Positions 15,874-23,684 of a stretch of DNA of 64,000 bases are shown here, piece after piece; within the stretch, counting starts at the first letter, position 1; every line of letters begins with the position of its first letter. This DNA is from Phycisphaerae bacterium (GTDB lineage Bacteria; Planctomycetota; Phycisphaerae; Phycisphaerales; UBA1924). A program made the translations under genes and the position numbers. The DNA is taken from the NCBI GenBank assembly GCA_016793805.1, contig JAEUIZ010000055.1, positions 61,367 to 125,366 on the forward strand, given 5' to 3'. The notes beneath the pieces are model-generated. The model worked only from the letters and a program-made list of their open reading frames with translations, ran no database searches and was not told the DNA's origin.

Positions 15874-17072
15874 GCGCCGGCGCTCCATCGCGCCCGCCGA
15901 ACTCCGAGCCCGACGACGAGCGCGTCCTGCTGGGCGAGAGCGTGGTCCTGCCGGGCGGCAAGGTGGACCCCGAGGCATTGCGGCGGGCCGTCGAGGCCCA
16001 GCGCGCCCGCGACGACTCCGGCGACGACGACGAGGCCGTCGGGCGCGTCGCTTTCACGCTCCAGCGAGACCTCAACAAGCGGCTCGACAAGTACCTCACC
16101 GATCGCATCACCTTCATGAGCCGCAATCAACTCCAGAGGTTGATCGCCGGCGGCGGTGTCACGGTCAACGAACGACCCGCCAAACCATCGACCAACCTCC
16201 GTCGCGGCGACGTCGTCGAGGTGATGATCCCCGAGCCCCCGCCCGCGGGTATTCAGCCCGAGGAGATCCCCCTCGACATCCTCTTCGAGGACGAGCACCT
16301 CGTCGTCATCAACAAGGCCCCGGACATCATCGTCCACCCCGCCCGGTCGCACCTCAAGGGCACGATGATCAACGCCCTGGCCTGGCACTTCCAGCGAGCC
16401 GGGAGCGGCACGCTCTCCAGCGTCGGCGACGAGTTCGCGCGACCGGGCGTGGTGCATCGGCTCGACCGCGACACCTCCGGCGTGATCGTCTTTGCCAAGA
16501 CCGACGAGGCCCACTGGAAACTCGCGAGCCAGTTCGAGCATCGCCGGGTGGACAAGCGCTACCTGGCGCTGGTGCACGGGCGCGTCGAGCCCATCGCCGA
16601 TGTGATCGACCTGCCCCTGGGCCCGCACCCGTCGCGCGAGAAGGGCTACCGCGAGAAGCAGGTGGTCCGCCACGACGAGCAGGGCAAGCCCGCGGTGACG
16701 ATCTACCGCGTCCGCGAGCACTTCGCCCCGCACGCCCCCGATCCCGCGCGCCGCTTCTCGCTCGTCGAACTCGAACTCAAGACCGGACGCACGCACCAGA
16801 TCCGCGTCCATCTCGCGCACCAGGGCTGGCCGATCGTCGGCGACGACATGTACGGGGGCCGACCGTTCCTCGCCGAGAACGGCACGCCCCTGCTCGCGCG
16901 GCAGGCGCTGCACGCGGCCAGGCTCGCGTTCACGCACCCGATCTCCGGGACGCCGATGGCCTTCACCGCGCCGCTGCGACCCGACATGGCGGACGCGCTC
17001 CGCCTCGCGCGTGCCTCCGGCGATGTCGTCCGACCCCTCGTCGCCGGCACGCTCGTATCGATCGACGCATAG
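15870..17072 (+). CDS. RluA-family pseudouridine synthase
   Basis: Converts specific uridines in rRNA or tRNA to pseudouridine. Domain order: an acidic leader (1-60), an S4 RNA-binding domain (RLDKYLTDRITFMSRNQLQRL split by position, about 67-135, with GGGVTVNERPAK), then the RluA catalytic domain with HRLDRDTSGVIVFAK near residue 196, whose Asp is the nucleophile, YLALVHG, and the C-terminal GRTHQIRVHLAHQGWPIVGD. The S4 domain makes it RluC/RluD-like. 400 residues is long for the family because of the leader. GTG start overlaps the stop of the TPR gene. Confidence 0.9.
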   Translation: MSAGAPSRPPNSEPDDERVLLGESVVLPGGKVDPEALRRAVEAQRARDDSGDDDEAVGRVAFTLQRDLNKRLDKYLTDRITFMSRNQLQRLIAGGGVTVNERPAKPSTNLRRGDVVEVMIPEPPPAGIQPEEIPLDILFEDEHLVVINKAPDIIVHPARSHLKGTMINALAWHFQRAGSGTLSSVGDEFARPGVVHRLDRDTSGVIVFAKTDEAHWKLASQFEHRRVDKRYLALVHGRVEPIADVIDLPLGPHPSREKGYREKQVVRHDEQGKPAVTIYRVREHFAPHAPDPARRFSLVELELKTGRTHQIRVHLAHQGWPIVGDDMYGGRPFLAENGTPLLARQALHAARLAFTHPISGTPMAFTAPLRPDMADALRLARASGDVVRPLVAGTLVSIDA

Positions 17073-17094
17073 CGCCCCACCGGGACGGGGCGCT
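17071..17094. terminator. Bidirectional hairpin between two convergent stop codons
   Basis: AGCGCCCC pairs perfectly with GGGGCGCT around an 8-nt loop. One arm begins inside the stop codon of the pseudouridine synthase gene and the other ends on the first base of the SGNH gene's stop. No T-run follows on either strand, so efficiency as an intrinsic terminator is uncertain. Confidence 0.55.
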
Positions 17095-18131
17095 CAGCGC
17101 GCCAGTCTCGTGGCCAGCGCCGGTGCCAGTCGATCCTCCAGCAACGCGACCCCGCGATCGTTGAGGTGGTTGATCGTGTCAAACCCGTATGGCCCGACGA
17201 GCAGGCTGCTCCCGGCCGGGAGCAGCGGCTCGGCCCCGAGGCTCGCTGCAAGGGCCAGCAGCCGCTCCTCGTCCTGCCGCATCTGGCTCACGAGGCCCGG
17301 ATGGGGCGGGTCGGCCAGCGTCCAGATCGCCCCGGGCAGGACACACCACCTCGCGTCCACGGCGCGGCAGGCGTCGCCCATCCGACGAACGCCCCGCACG
17401 CCCAGCGACCCCAGCCACTCCGCTTCCGTGGCGCGCACCAGCGGGACGCCCTTGACCACGATCGTCGGCGCGGGCCGCGGTGCGATGCAGTTGCCCTCGG
17501 GCCCGATGCTGCGCACGTCGTACGGCCCGGGGGGCCGCGGGCGAGCGGGAATCCGACGCCAACTTGATCGGAGGGCAAGCACCTGCCCGACGACCAGGTT
17601 GTCGGCCGTGGAGGCCGCGCGGCGACATCGCTCGCGCGCTGCGATCCACGTGCGCCACGGCGGCCGCCCGATCGGGTCGCCCACCGGGTTGCCAAAGAGC
17701 GAGATCCAGTCACCGCGGAGGGCCGGGTCGGCCGCGCGATCGGAGCGGAAGTGCGCGATCTCGGGCATGAGGACCACGAGGTCGCCCGGGCCGATGAGCG
17801 TCCCCGCGCGGGCCACGATCAGGTCGAGTCCGATCCCCGCGTTGACGCCGTACGCGAGCACGGGCACCCCGAGCCGCGCCGACAGCGAGCGCGGGTTGAT
17901 CGCGAACGTCACGTTGCTCCCGCCCACGAAAACCACCTTGGGCGAGGCCATCGCGGCCGCGGTCGCGTGGACCCGTTCGTCGATCACGCGTGACCACTTC
18001 GTCTGGTGCGAGGCAAAGAACGGCGCGATCGCATCCATGCCCAGCAGGAACGGGAGAAGCCCGCCCGCGAGCATGATCGCGACGCTCCGCCACGCCGCGC
18101 CACGATTCAGCCTGGATCGCTCAGAACTCAA
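17094..18131 (-). CDS. SGNH-like membrane-anchored protein (AlgJ/DltD type)
   Basis: 345 residues if translation begins at the TTG that overlaps the end of the MBOAT gene by 11 nt, with GGAG 10 nt before it; the first ATG (18074) would cut into the hydrophobic anchor WRSVAIMLAGGLLPFLLG. Next comes VVFVGGSNVTFAINPRSL, whose GGSN takes the place of the GDS/GxS nucleophile motif of SGNH hydrolases, and near the C-terminus DTINHLNDRG, which could supply the Asp-x-x-His. With the MBOAT protein it forms the standard pair for O-acetylation of an exported polysaccharide. Substrate unknown. Confidence 0.7.
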   Translation of the reverse strand: MSSERSRLNRGAAWRSVAIMLAGGLLPFLLGMDAIAPFFASHQTKWSRVIDERVHATAAAMASPKVVFVGGSNVTFAINPRSLSARLGVPVLAYGVNAGIGLDLIVARAGTLIGPGDLVVLMPEIAHFRSDRAADPALRGDWISLFGNPVGDPIGRPPWRTWIAARERCRRAASTADNLVVGQVLALRSSWRRIPARPRPPGPYDVRSIGPEGNCIAPRPAPTIVVKGVPLVRATEAEWLGSLGVRGVRRMGDACRAVDARWCVLPGAIWTLADPPHPGLVSQMRQDEERLLALAASLGAEPLLPAGSSLLVGPYGFDTINHLNDRGVALLEDRLAPALATRLAR

Positions 18132-19506
18132 AGTAGAGGAACTCCGGCGGCTTGAGTTGACCCAGGACCAGGACCATCGAGATCGCCAGCAGCGCCGCCC
18201 CAAAGAGCGACCAGCCCAGGCTCGGCTTGAAGCGCGACGCCAACTGGCTCGTGTTGGGCGCCACAAACGCGACGCCCGCGGCGATCACAAGGTACACCAG
18301 CGCCAGGTTGAACCCGCGATCCCACTCATCCATCCAGCGCCCCTCCAGGCCGATCATTCGGCGATAGATCGCCGTCGCGGTGTCGAGCGAGACCGAGCGG
18401 AAGAGAACCCAGCCCGCGAGCACGACGCCGAGCGTCAGAATCCGCCCGATCGGCCTGGGAAACGGGACCCCCAGTGACCGCCACACATGGTTGATCGAGA
18501 GCGCCGTGCCGTGCAGCACGCCCCACAGCACGAACGTCCAGCCCGCGCCGTGCCAGATGCCCCCGAGCAGCATCGTGAGGAGGAGGTTCAGCACGGTACG
18601 ACCGAGCCCGCGACGAGAGCCCCCGAGCGGGATGAACAGGTAGTTCTTCAGGAAGTCCGACAGCGTGACGTGCCAGTGCCGCCAGAACTCCGCGATGCTC
18701 CGAGCCTTGTACGGCGAGTAGAAGTTCCACGGCAGTTGGATCCCGAACAGCAGCCCGAGCCCCACCGCCATGTCGGAGTACCCCGAGAAGTCGAAGTAGA
18801 GTTGGAACGTGTACGCGGCCACGGCCGCCCACGCGTTCACCTGCGCCAGAGCCTCCGGATTGGCGAACGACGGGTCCACGAATCGGCCCAGCGGGTCGGC
18901 GATCGCGACCTTCTTTGCCAGTCCCACCGCGAACACGAACACCCCGAGTGCCGTGCGCGTCCACGTCGGCTCCAGCGAGTCCAGTTGCGGCAGGATCGTC
19001 GCCGGATGCGTGATCGGCCCGGCGATCAGGTGCGGAAAGAAACTCACGAACAGCAGATGCTTCAGCAGCGACACCCGCTTCGCCTGCCCCCGCGACACGT
19101 CCACGAGGTACGCGATCTGCTGGAACGTGAAGAACGAGATCGCCAGGGGCAGGACCTTCGGCGCCAGCGCCGAATCCAGCACGCCCGCGGCATGCAACTG
19201 CACCGACACGAACGACGCGTACTTGAACCAGAACAGCAGCCCGAGGTTGCCCGCCACGCCGGCCGCGAGGGCGAGCCGGTTGCGGCGTCGTTGCGGGCCC
19301 AGCAGCCGCGACACCCCGTAGTTCGCCACCACCGACCCCAGCAGGAGCGGGACGTACTCGGGCTTCCAGACCCCATAGAACACCACCGACGCCAGCGCCA
19401 GAAACCCCAACGCCGCCATCACGCCCGCGAAGCGCCGCAATGCAAGGAACGCACCGAGCGTCAGCGGCAGAAACACAAAGAGGAAGTCGACCGCGGAAAA
19501 GAGCAC
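18121..19506 (-). CDS. MBOAT-family membrane O-acyltransferase
   Basis: 461 residues with about ten to eleven membrane helices. AlgI/DltB signatures: FWFKYASFV near 92-100, AISFFTFQQIAYLVDV near 122-137, LYFDFSGYSDMAVGLGLLFG near 237-255, FWRHWHVTLSDFLKNYLFIPLGG near 274-296, and the family-defining His319 in GGIWHGAGWTF. Such proteins pass an acyl group, usually acetyl, across the membrane to a polysaccharide or teichoic acid. It lies 18 nt downstream of serS and overlaps the SGNH gene, so the three are likely one transcript. Confidence 0.9.
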   Translation of the reverse strand: MLFSAVDFLFVFLPLTLGAFLALRRFAGVMAALGFLALASVVFYGVWKPEYVPLLLGSVVANYGVSRLLGPQRRRNRLALAAGVAGNLGLLFWFKYASFVSVQLHAAGVLDSALAPKVLPLAISFFTFQQIAYLVDVSRGQAKRVSLLKHLLFVSFFPHLIAGPITHPATILPQLDSLEPTWTRTALGVFVFAVGLAKKVAIADPLGRFVDPSFANPEALAQVNAWAAVAAYTFQLYFDFSGYSDMAVGLGLLFGIQLPWNFYSPYKARSIAEFWRHWHVTLSDFLKNYLFIPLGGSRRGLGRTVLNLLLTMLLGGIWHGAGWTFVLWGVLHGTALSINHVWRSLGVPFPRPIGRILTLGVVLAGWVLFRSVSLDTATAIYRRMIGLEGRWMDEWDRGFNLALVYLVIAAGVAFVAPNTSQLASRFKPSLGWSLFGAALLAISMVLVLGQLKPPEFLYFEF

Positions 19507-19524
19507 TCGACCCCTCCTCGTGCG

Positions 19525-20970
19525 CTACCCGATCCGCTCGCGTCCTCCCATATACGGCCGGAGCGGCTCCGGAATCGTCACGCTCCCGTCCTGGTTCTGG
19601 TGGTTCTCGAGGATCGGGATGAGCACCCGCGGGCTCGCGATCACCGTGTTGTTCAACGAGTGGCAGAAGACCGTCTCGCCCTTCCCGCCCGCGCCGCCGG
19701 CCCGATACCGCATGTTCAGCCGTCGGCATTGGTAGTCGTACAGCCGCGACGCCGAGTGCGTCTCGCCGTACGCGCCCGTCGGCACGCCGTCCTTGCTCTC
19801 CCCCCGCCCGGGCATCCAACTCTCGATGTCCACCATGTCCGCGTTCTTCGGGCCCAGGTCGCCCGTGCAGCACTGCAGCAGCCGATACGGGATCCGCAGG
19901 CTCTGCAGGATCTCCTCGACGTACCCGATCATCCGCTTGTGCCACGCCCGGCTCTCGGCCTCGTCCGCCTTGCAGATCACCACCTGCTCAACCTTGTCGA
20001 ACTGGTGGATGCGATACAGCCCCGCGGTGTCCTTGCCCGCCGCCCCGGCCTCGCGGCGGAAGCACGTGCTCACCGTGCAGAGCCGGAGCGGGAGCGATGC
20101 CTCGTCGAGGATCTCGTCCCCGTACAACCCCATCAGGCCCACCTCGCCCGTGCCGGTCAGGAACAGGTCGGAGCCCTTGGCCTTGCCCTCCGCGTCGTCC
20201 GCGCTCTGCCGCTGGCTCTCGGGGATGTGGTACGCCTGCTCGCGCCCCGCCGGGAAGAACCCCGTCCCGACCATCGCCTCCTCGCGAACCACCACCGGCA
20301 CCGACACCGGCGTGAACCCCTGCCGCTCCGTCATGAACTCCATCGCGTATCGCAGCACCGCCTGGTGCAGCCGCATCCCGTCGCCCGTGAGCACGTAACT
20401 CCGCGTCCCCGCGAGTTTGACCCCGCGCTCAATGTCCGCCAGCCCCAGCGCCCGCACCAGGTCGATGTGATTCCGCGGCGTGAAGCCTCGCTGCGACTCG
20501 AACGGCTTGCTCGCATCGAACCCCGGCGGGTTCCATCGCTTGATCTCGACGTTGTCCGCCGCGCTCGTCCCCACCGGCACGTCGGAGTCCGGCGGGAGCG
20601 GAACCGCCAGCAGCAACTCGCGCAACTGCGGGTCCATCTGCGCGATCTCGGCCTCCAGCCGCGCGCCCTCCGCCTTGTACCCCGCGGGCCTGGCCTTCAG
20701 ATCGTCCACCTCCCGTTGCAGCGCCGCGGCCTCCGCGGCCTTGCCCTCCCTCTGCAACTGCTTGATCTGCCCGCCGAGCCTGCCCAGTTGCGGTCCCAGT
20801 TCCTTCTCGATCTTCCCTTGCTCGGCCCGGAGCCGCTCCCGCTCGGTCATCAACTGCCGCTTCCGGGCATCGAGCGCCAAGATATGGTCGATGTCCACGG
20901 CGAAGCCCTTCTTGCGGCAGCCGTCCTTGAACTTGTCCGGGTTGTCTCGCAGTGCACGGAGGTCGATCAT
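19525..20970 (-). CDS. serS: Seryl-tRNA synthetase
   Basis: Charges tRNA-Ser, and tRNA-Sec where present, with serine. 481 residues, slightly long for the family. The N-terminal coiled-coil arm (about 25-110) binds the long variable arm of tRNA-Ser; class II motif 2 is STCFRREAGAAGKDTAGLYR and motif 3 NNTVIASPRVLIPILENHQ. The ATG follows a TACACT box by 7 nt with no Shine-Dalgarno. Downstream genes encode an O-acylation pair, an unusual partner set for a synthetase. Confidence 0.95.
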   Translation of the reverse strand: MIDLRALRDNPDKFKDGCRKKGFAVDIDHILALDARKRQLMTERERLRAEQGKIEKELGPQLGRLGGQIKQLQREGKAAEAAALQREVDDLKARPAGYKAEGARLEAEIAQMDPQLRELLLAVPLPPDSDVPVGTSAADNVEIKRWNPPGFDASKPFESQRGFTPRNHIDLVRALGLADIERGVKLAGTRSYVLTGDGMRLHQAVLRYAMEFMTERQGFTPVSVPVVVREEAMVGTGFFPAGREQAYHIPESQRQSADDAEGKAKGSDLFLTGTGEVGLMGLYGDEILDEASLPLRLCTVSTCFRREAGAAGKDTAGLYRIHQFDKVEQVVICKADEAESRAWHKRMIGYVEEILQSLRIPYRLLQCCTGDLGPKNADMVDIESWMPGRGESKDGVPTGAYGETHSASRLYDYQCRRLNMRYRAGGAGGKGETVFCHSLNNTVIASPRVLIPILENHQNQDGSVTIPEPLRPYMGGRERIG

Positions 20971-20977
20971 GGGGCCA

Positions 20978-20983
20978 AGTGTA
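20978..20983 (-). promoter_or_regulatory. Candidate -10 box TACACT for serS
   Basis: On the minus strand TACACT is followed by seven bases and the serS ATG; no purine-rich ribosome-binding site intervenes. Confidence 0.45.
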
Positions 20984-21033
20984 GGGCCACCGATCGCCGA
21001 CCTTACTGCCGTGCCTTCACCGCGGCGCGTGTC

Positions 21034-21052
21034 CCCTGACCCTGGGTCAGGG
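21034..21052. repeat. 9-bp palindrome upstream of serS
   Basis: CCCTGACCC and GGGTCAGGG face each other across a single T; allowing one bulged C the symmetry extends with TGT/ACA on the outside. It sits 64 bp upstream of the serS ATG in the 285-bp gap after the YraN gene. The 1-nt centre is too tight for a hairpin loop at full length, so a protein-binding operator is likelier than a terminator. The rest of the gap shows nothing recognisable. Confidence 0.45.
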
Positions 21053-21255
21053 ACAACTCTTGCAGCACGCGACGCCTGCTCTGACGCACGGGCAAACGCC
21101 CCAATGCGCCACGATCTGTCGGCGACGTGCATCAACGCCGGGCCATCGGCGTTACTCCCGGAGCGGAGGACCTGGGCCGTCGCGGTGTTTGCTCGCACCC
21201 ATCGCGGCGGCTCGGTCGTTTTTGTGGGCGTCCACACGCCGACCGCTTCGATCCT

Positions 21256-21687
21256 TCAGATCGTCGGACCGGGCCAATGCCGGACCACCGGTTCCCCGCG
21301 ATCGGGCAACTCCACCGCGACCATGTCAAGACGCATCGGCCGGCTCTCCCAGCCGTTGGCGCGTCGCAGCGCGATCGCCGCGGCTCGCACTGCACGCCGC
21401 TTCCGCCCGTCGATCGCCCGCTCCGGGGGCACCGCGAGGCTCGATGCCGATGCGCCCGCGTGCCTCGTGCGGGCCTTGACCTCCACGAGCACGATCGTGC
21501 TGCCGTCGGGCGCCTCGCAGATGAGGTCGATCTCGTGCCGACCCACTCGGGCGTTCCTCGCCACAACGCGGTAGCCCTCGGCGCGCAGGCTCCGTGCCGC
21601 GACCCGCTCACCCCGCCGACCCACGGCCATCCTCGGGTCGCGGCGTCGCGCGAGCCAGCCCGCGATGAACCCAAGGAGCCCGCTCAC
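21256..21687 (-). CDS. YraN/UPF0102 family nuclease-like protein
   Basis: 143 residues. After a short hydrophobic start (SGLLGFIAGWLARRR) the UPF0102 core is clear: GRRGERVAARSLRAEGYRVV, then HEIDLICEAPDGSTIVLVEVKAR, which holds the E-ID-EVK residues of a restriction-endonuclease-like fold. The biological role of the family is unsettled; a nuclease in recombination or repair is the usual guess. The GTG start overlaps the TGA of the upstream PPIase-like gene (GTGA), so the two are co-translated. Confidence 0.85.
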   Translation of the reverse strand: MSGLLGFIAGWLARRRDPRMAVGRRGERVAARSLRAEGYRVVARNARVGRHEIDLICEAPDGSTIVLVEVKARTRHAGASASSLAVPPERAIDGRKRRAVRAAAIALRRANGWESRPMRLDMVAVELPDRGEPVVRHWPGPTI

Positions 21688-23075
21688 CGGACCGGCCAAT
21701 ACCGCTCCTCGGCCATCTCGACCAGCCGCTGCGCGATCTCGTTCGGATCGGCCAGGCTCGCCTGCCGCGCCAGCCGGGCGACGTGCCGCGCCCTCTCGCG
21801 CTCCTCCGCGCGGGCCGTGAGCGTCTGGATAATCTCGAGTTGCACCGACCCGTCGCTCAGGGGCCGGGTCTTCGCATCGATCCGCTCGAGCATCAGCCAC
21901 ACGCGGTCCCCGCCGACCTCGACGGGCGTTGGCGTGTGCGCGCCGGGCGTGAGCGCCCGGGCCGCCTCGTTCAGCGGCGCCATCGCCGCGTCGAAGAAGT
22001 CCGCCTTGGCATACTCGCCCTCGAACTCGATGGGGCTGAGCAGCCCGCCCTCGCTGCGCCGCATCATGTTCTCAGGCGACCGCGCGACCTCGGCGAACGG
22101 CCGACCCGTCGCCAGCGCCGCCGCTACCTCCTCGGCCTTGTCCGCCGAGACGCGGATAACCCGGAACACGGCCTTGGGCGTCGGGTTGTACGCCTCGCGG
22201 TTGCGCTCGTAATACACCTGCACGTCCTTCCAACTCACGCGCGCCCGCGAGCGGATCGACCGCTCCGTCTCGTAGTAGATGAAGAGTTGCCGCTCGCGCT
22301 CGCGAACCAACTCCTGCCGCGTCAGGTTCGCCTCGCGGAGTTCTCGCTCCGCCGCCGCCCGTCCGCCCGCCTGCCGGCGCTGGTTCTCCACCAGGTTGTC
22401 CAGGAACGCCTTGAGCCCCTGCTTCTCCTGCGGCTTCAGGCCAGCGCGAAACTCCGACGACAGCAACTCGTCCTCGATCACGCGCCGGAGTTTGCTCGCC
22501 ACCACCTGCCGAACCAGCCCCAGCCACTCGCGCCGCGCGTCCGCCAGTTGCGCCGCGTCGCGGCCCGCCGAGGCCGTCGCCACGCGCACCGCGTTCGCCA
22601 GCGTCGGTCCGATCTCGTCAAAGACCTCATTGGCCCACACCGGCCGCCCGTTGATCTCCCCAACCTTCTCGTTGATCAGAGTCGGCCCGTCCGTGGCCGT
22701 TGGCACGTCCCCCATCGCGGACGCATCGCTCGCACCCAGCCGCGGCGCGCCGGGCACCACCTCCACTCGCAGATCCCGCCCCGACGAATCATCGGCCCCG
22801 CGCGGCCTGCCGGATCCCACCACGCCCCGCTCCCCCACCGTCACCGCGCCAGTCTCGCCCGGATCGGCCCCCGGCCGCTCCCCACCCGTCGCTTCCGGCA
22901 TCGTCACCGGGCCTACAGCGCGAAAGTCCTCTGTCCGCAACGCCGTGGGCGCCCGCGACGCCGACCGCGCCACGCATCCACCCGCCAGCACCACCACGAG
23001 CGCGCCGCAGCCGGCGTCCAGCCACGCCGCCCGTCGTGTCCGCCCAGCCGTTGCTCCTCGGGCCCTAGACTTCAT
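21684..23075 (-). CDS. SurA/PpiC-like chaperone lipoprotein
   Basis: 463 residues. An Arg-rich N-terminus and hydrophobic run end in LAGGC (Cys34), a lipobox-like site. After a low-complexity linker (about 40-135) comes a helical SurA-N-like region and then a parvulin-type segment YYERNREAYNPTPKAVFRVIRVS with ARSPENMMRRSEGGLLSPIEF, where the usual GG.LG turn of PpiC domains is partly kept. Likely role: folding helper in the periplasm. GAGGAAG precedes the ATG. Its start is 20 bp from that of the divergent DUF1844 gene. Confidence 0.75.
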   Translation of the reverse strand: MKSRARGATAGRTRRAAWLDAGCGALVVVLAGGCVARSASRAPTALRTEDFRAVGPVTMPEATGGERPGADPGETGAVTVGERGVVGSGRPRGADDSSGRDLRVEVVPGAPRLGASDASAMGDVPTATDGPTLINEKVGEINGRPVWANEVFDEIGPTLANAVRVATASAGRDAAQLADARREWLGLVRQVVASKLRRVIEDELLSSEFRAGLKPQEKQGLKAFLDNLVENQRRQAGGRAAAERELREANLTRQELVRERERQLFIYYETERSIRSRARVSWKDVQVYYERNREAYNPTPKAVFRVIRVSADKAEEVAAALATGRPFAEVARSPENMMRRSEGGLLSPIEFEGEYAKADFFDAAMAPLNEAARALTPGAHTPTPVEVGGDRVWLMLERIDAKTRPLSDGSVQLEIIQTLTARAEERERARHVARLARQASLADPNEIAQRLVEMAEERYWPVR

Positions 23076-23095
23076 CGCTTCCTCGAAGGGATCCC

Positions 23096-23542
23096 ATGTC
23101 CGAGACGCCCAAGATTATCGTCGACACCGACTGGAAGTCGCAAGCCCAGGCGGAGAAAGACCGGCTGGCCGCCGCCGAGAAGGCCAAGCCCCCCGCGCCC
23201 GCTGGCGCGCCCGACGATCCCTACGCCCTGCCCGCCGCCGACTTCGAGGAACTCGTCCGCATGTTCGCCTCGCAGGCCCTCCTCTACCTCGGCGCGTTCC
23301 CCGATCCCGAGTCCGGCCGCCGCATGGTCTCGCTCGAGGCCGCCAAGTTCAACATCGACATGCTCGGGCTGGTCGAGGCCAAGACCAAGGGCAACCTCGC
23401 GCCTGAAGAGTCCCAGACCATCACCAAGGTGCTCTACGAACTCCGCATGCAGTTCGTCGAGGTCAGCCGGGCCGTACAGAAGGCCATCGACGAGGGCAAA
23501 CTCAAGCCCATGGACGCGACCCGCCCGCCCGCCAAGGCGTAG
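23096..23542 (+). CDS. DUF1844 protein
   Basis: 148 residues. The DUF1844 core is ADFEELVRMFASQALLYLG (about 44-62), NIDMLGLVEAKTKGNL and EESQTITKVLYELRMQFVE. The N-terminal 40 residues are charged and Pro/Ala-rich. Family members are small and helical with no known function; they are seen in Planctomycetota and Acidobacteriota. Ribosome-binding site GAAGGGA precedes the ATG. Confidence 0.88.
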   Translation: MSETPKIIVDTDWKSQAQAEKDRLAAAEKAKPPAPAGAPDDPYALPAADFEELVRMFASQALLYLGAFPDPESGRRMVSLEAAKFNIDMLGLVEAKTKGNLAPEESQTITKVLYELRMQFVEVSRAVQKAIDEGKLKPMDATRPPAKA

Positions 23543-23684
23543 GACCGCTCCTCGATTCTCGGACGGCCTCGGCTTGCTCGCTCGGCGCTGCCATCGCGCC
23601 AATCGCTCACGCTTGACTCCCGAGCCGCCGCGAGCCCGCGCCCCGCTCACTCGCGCGCCCGGTTCGGTCGAATCTCGTGGTCCT

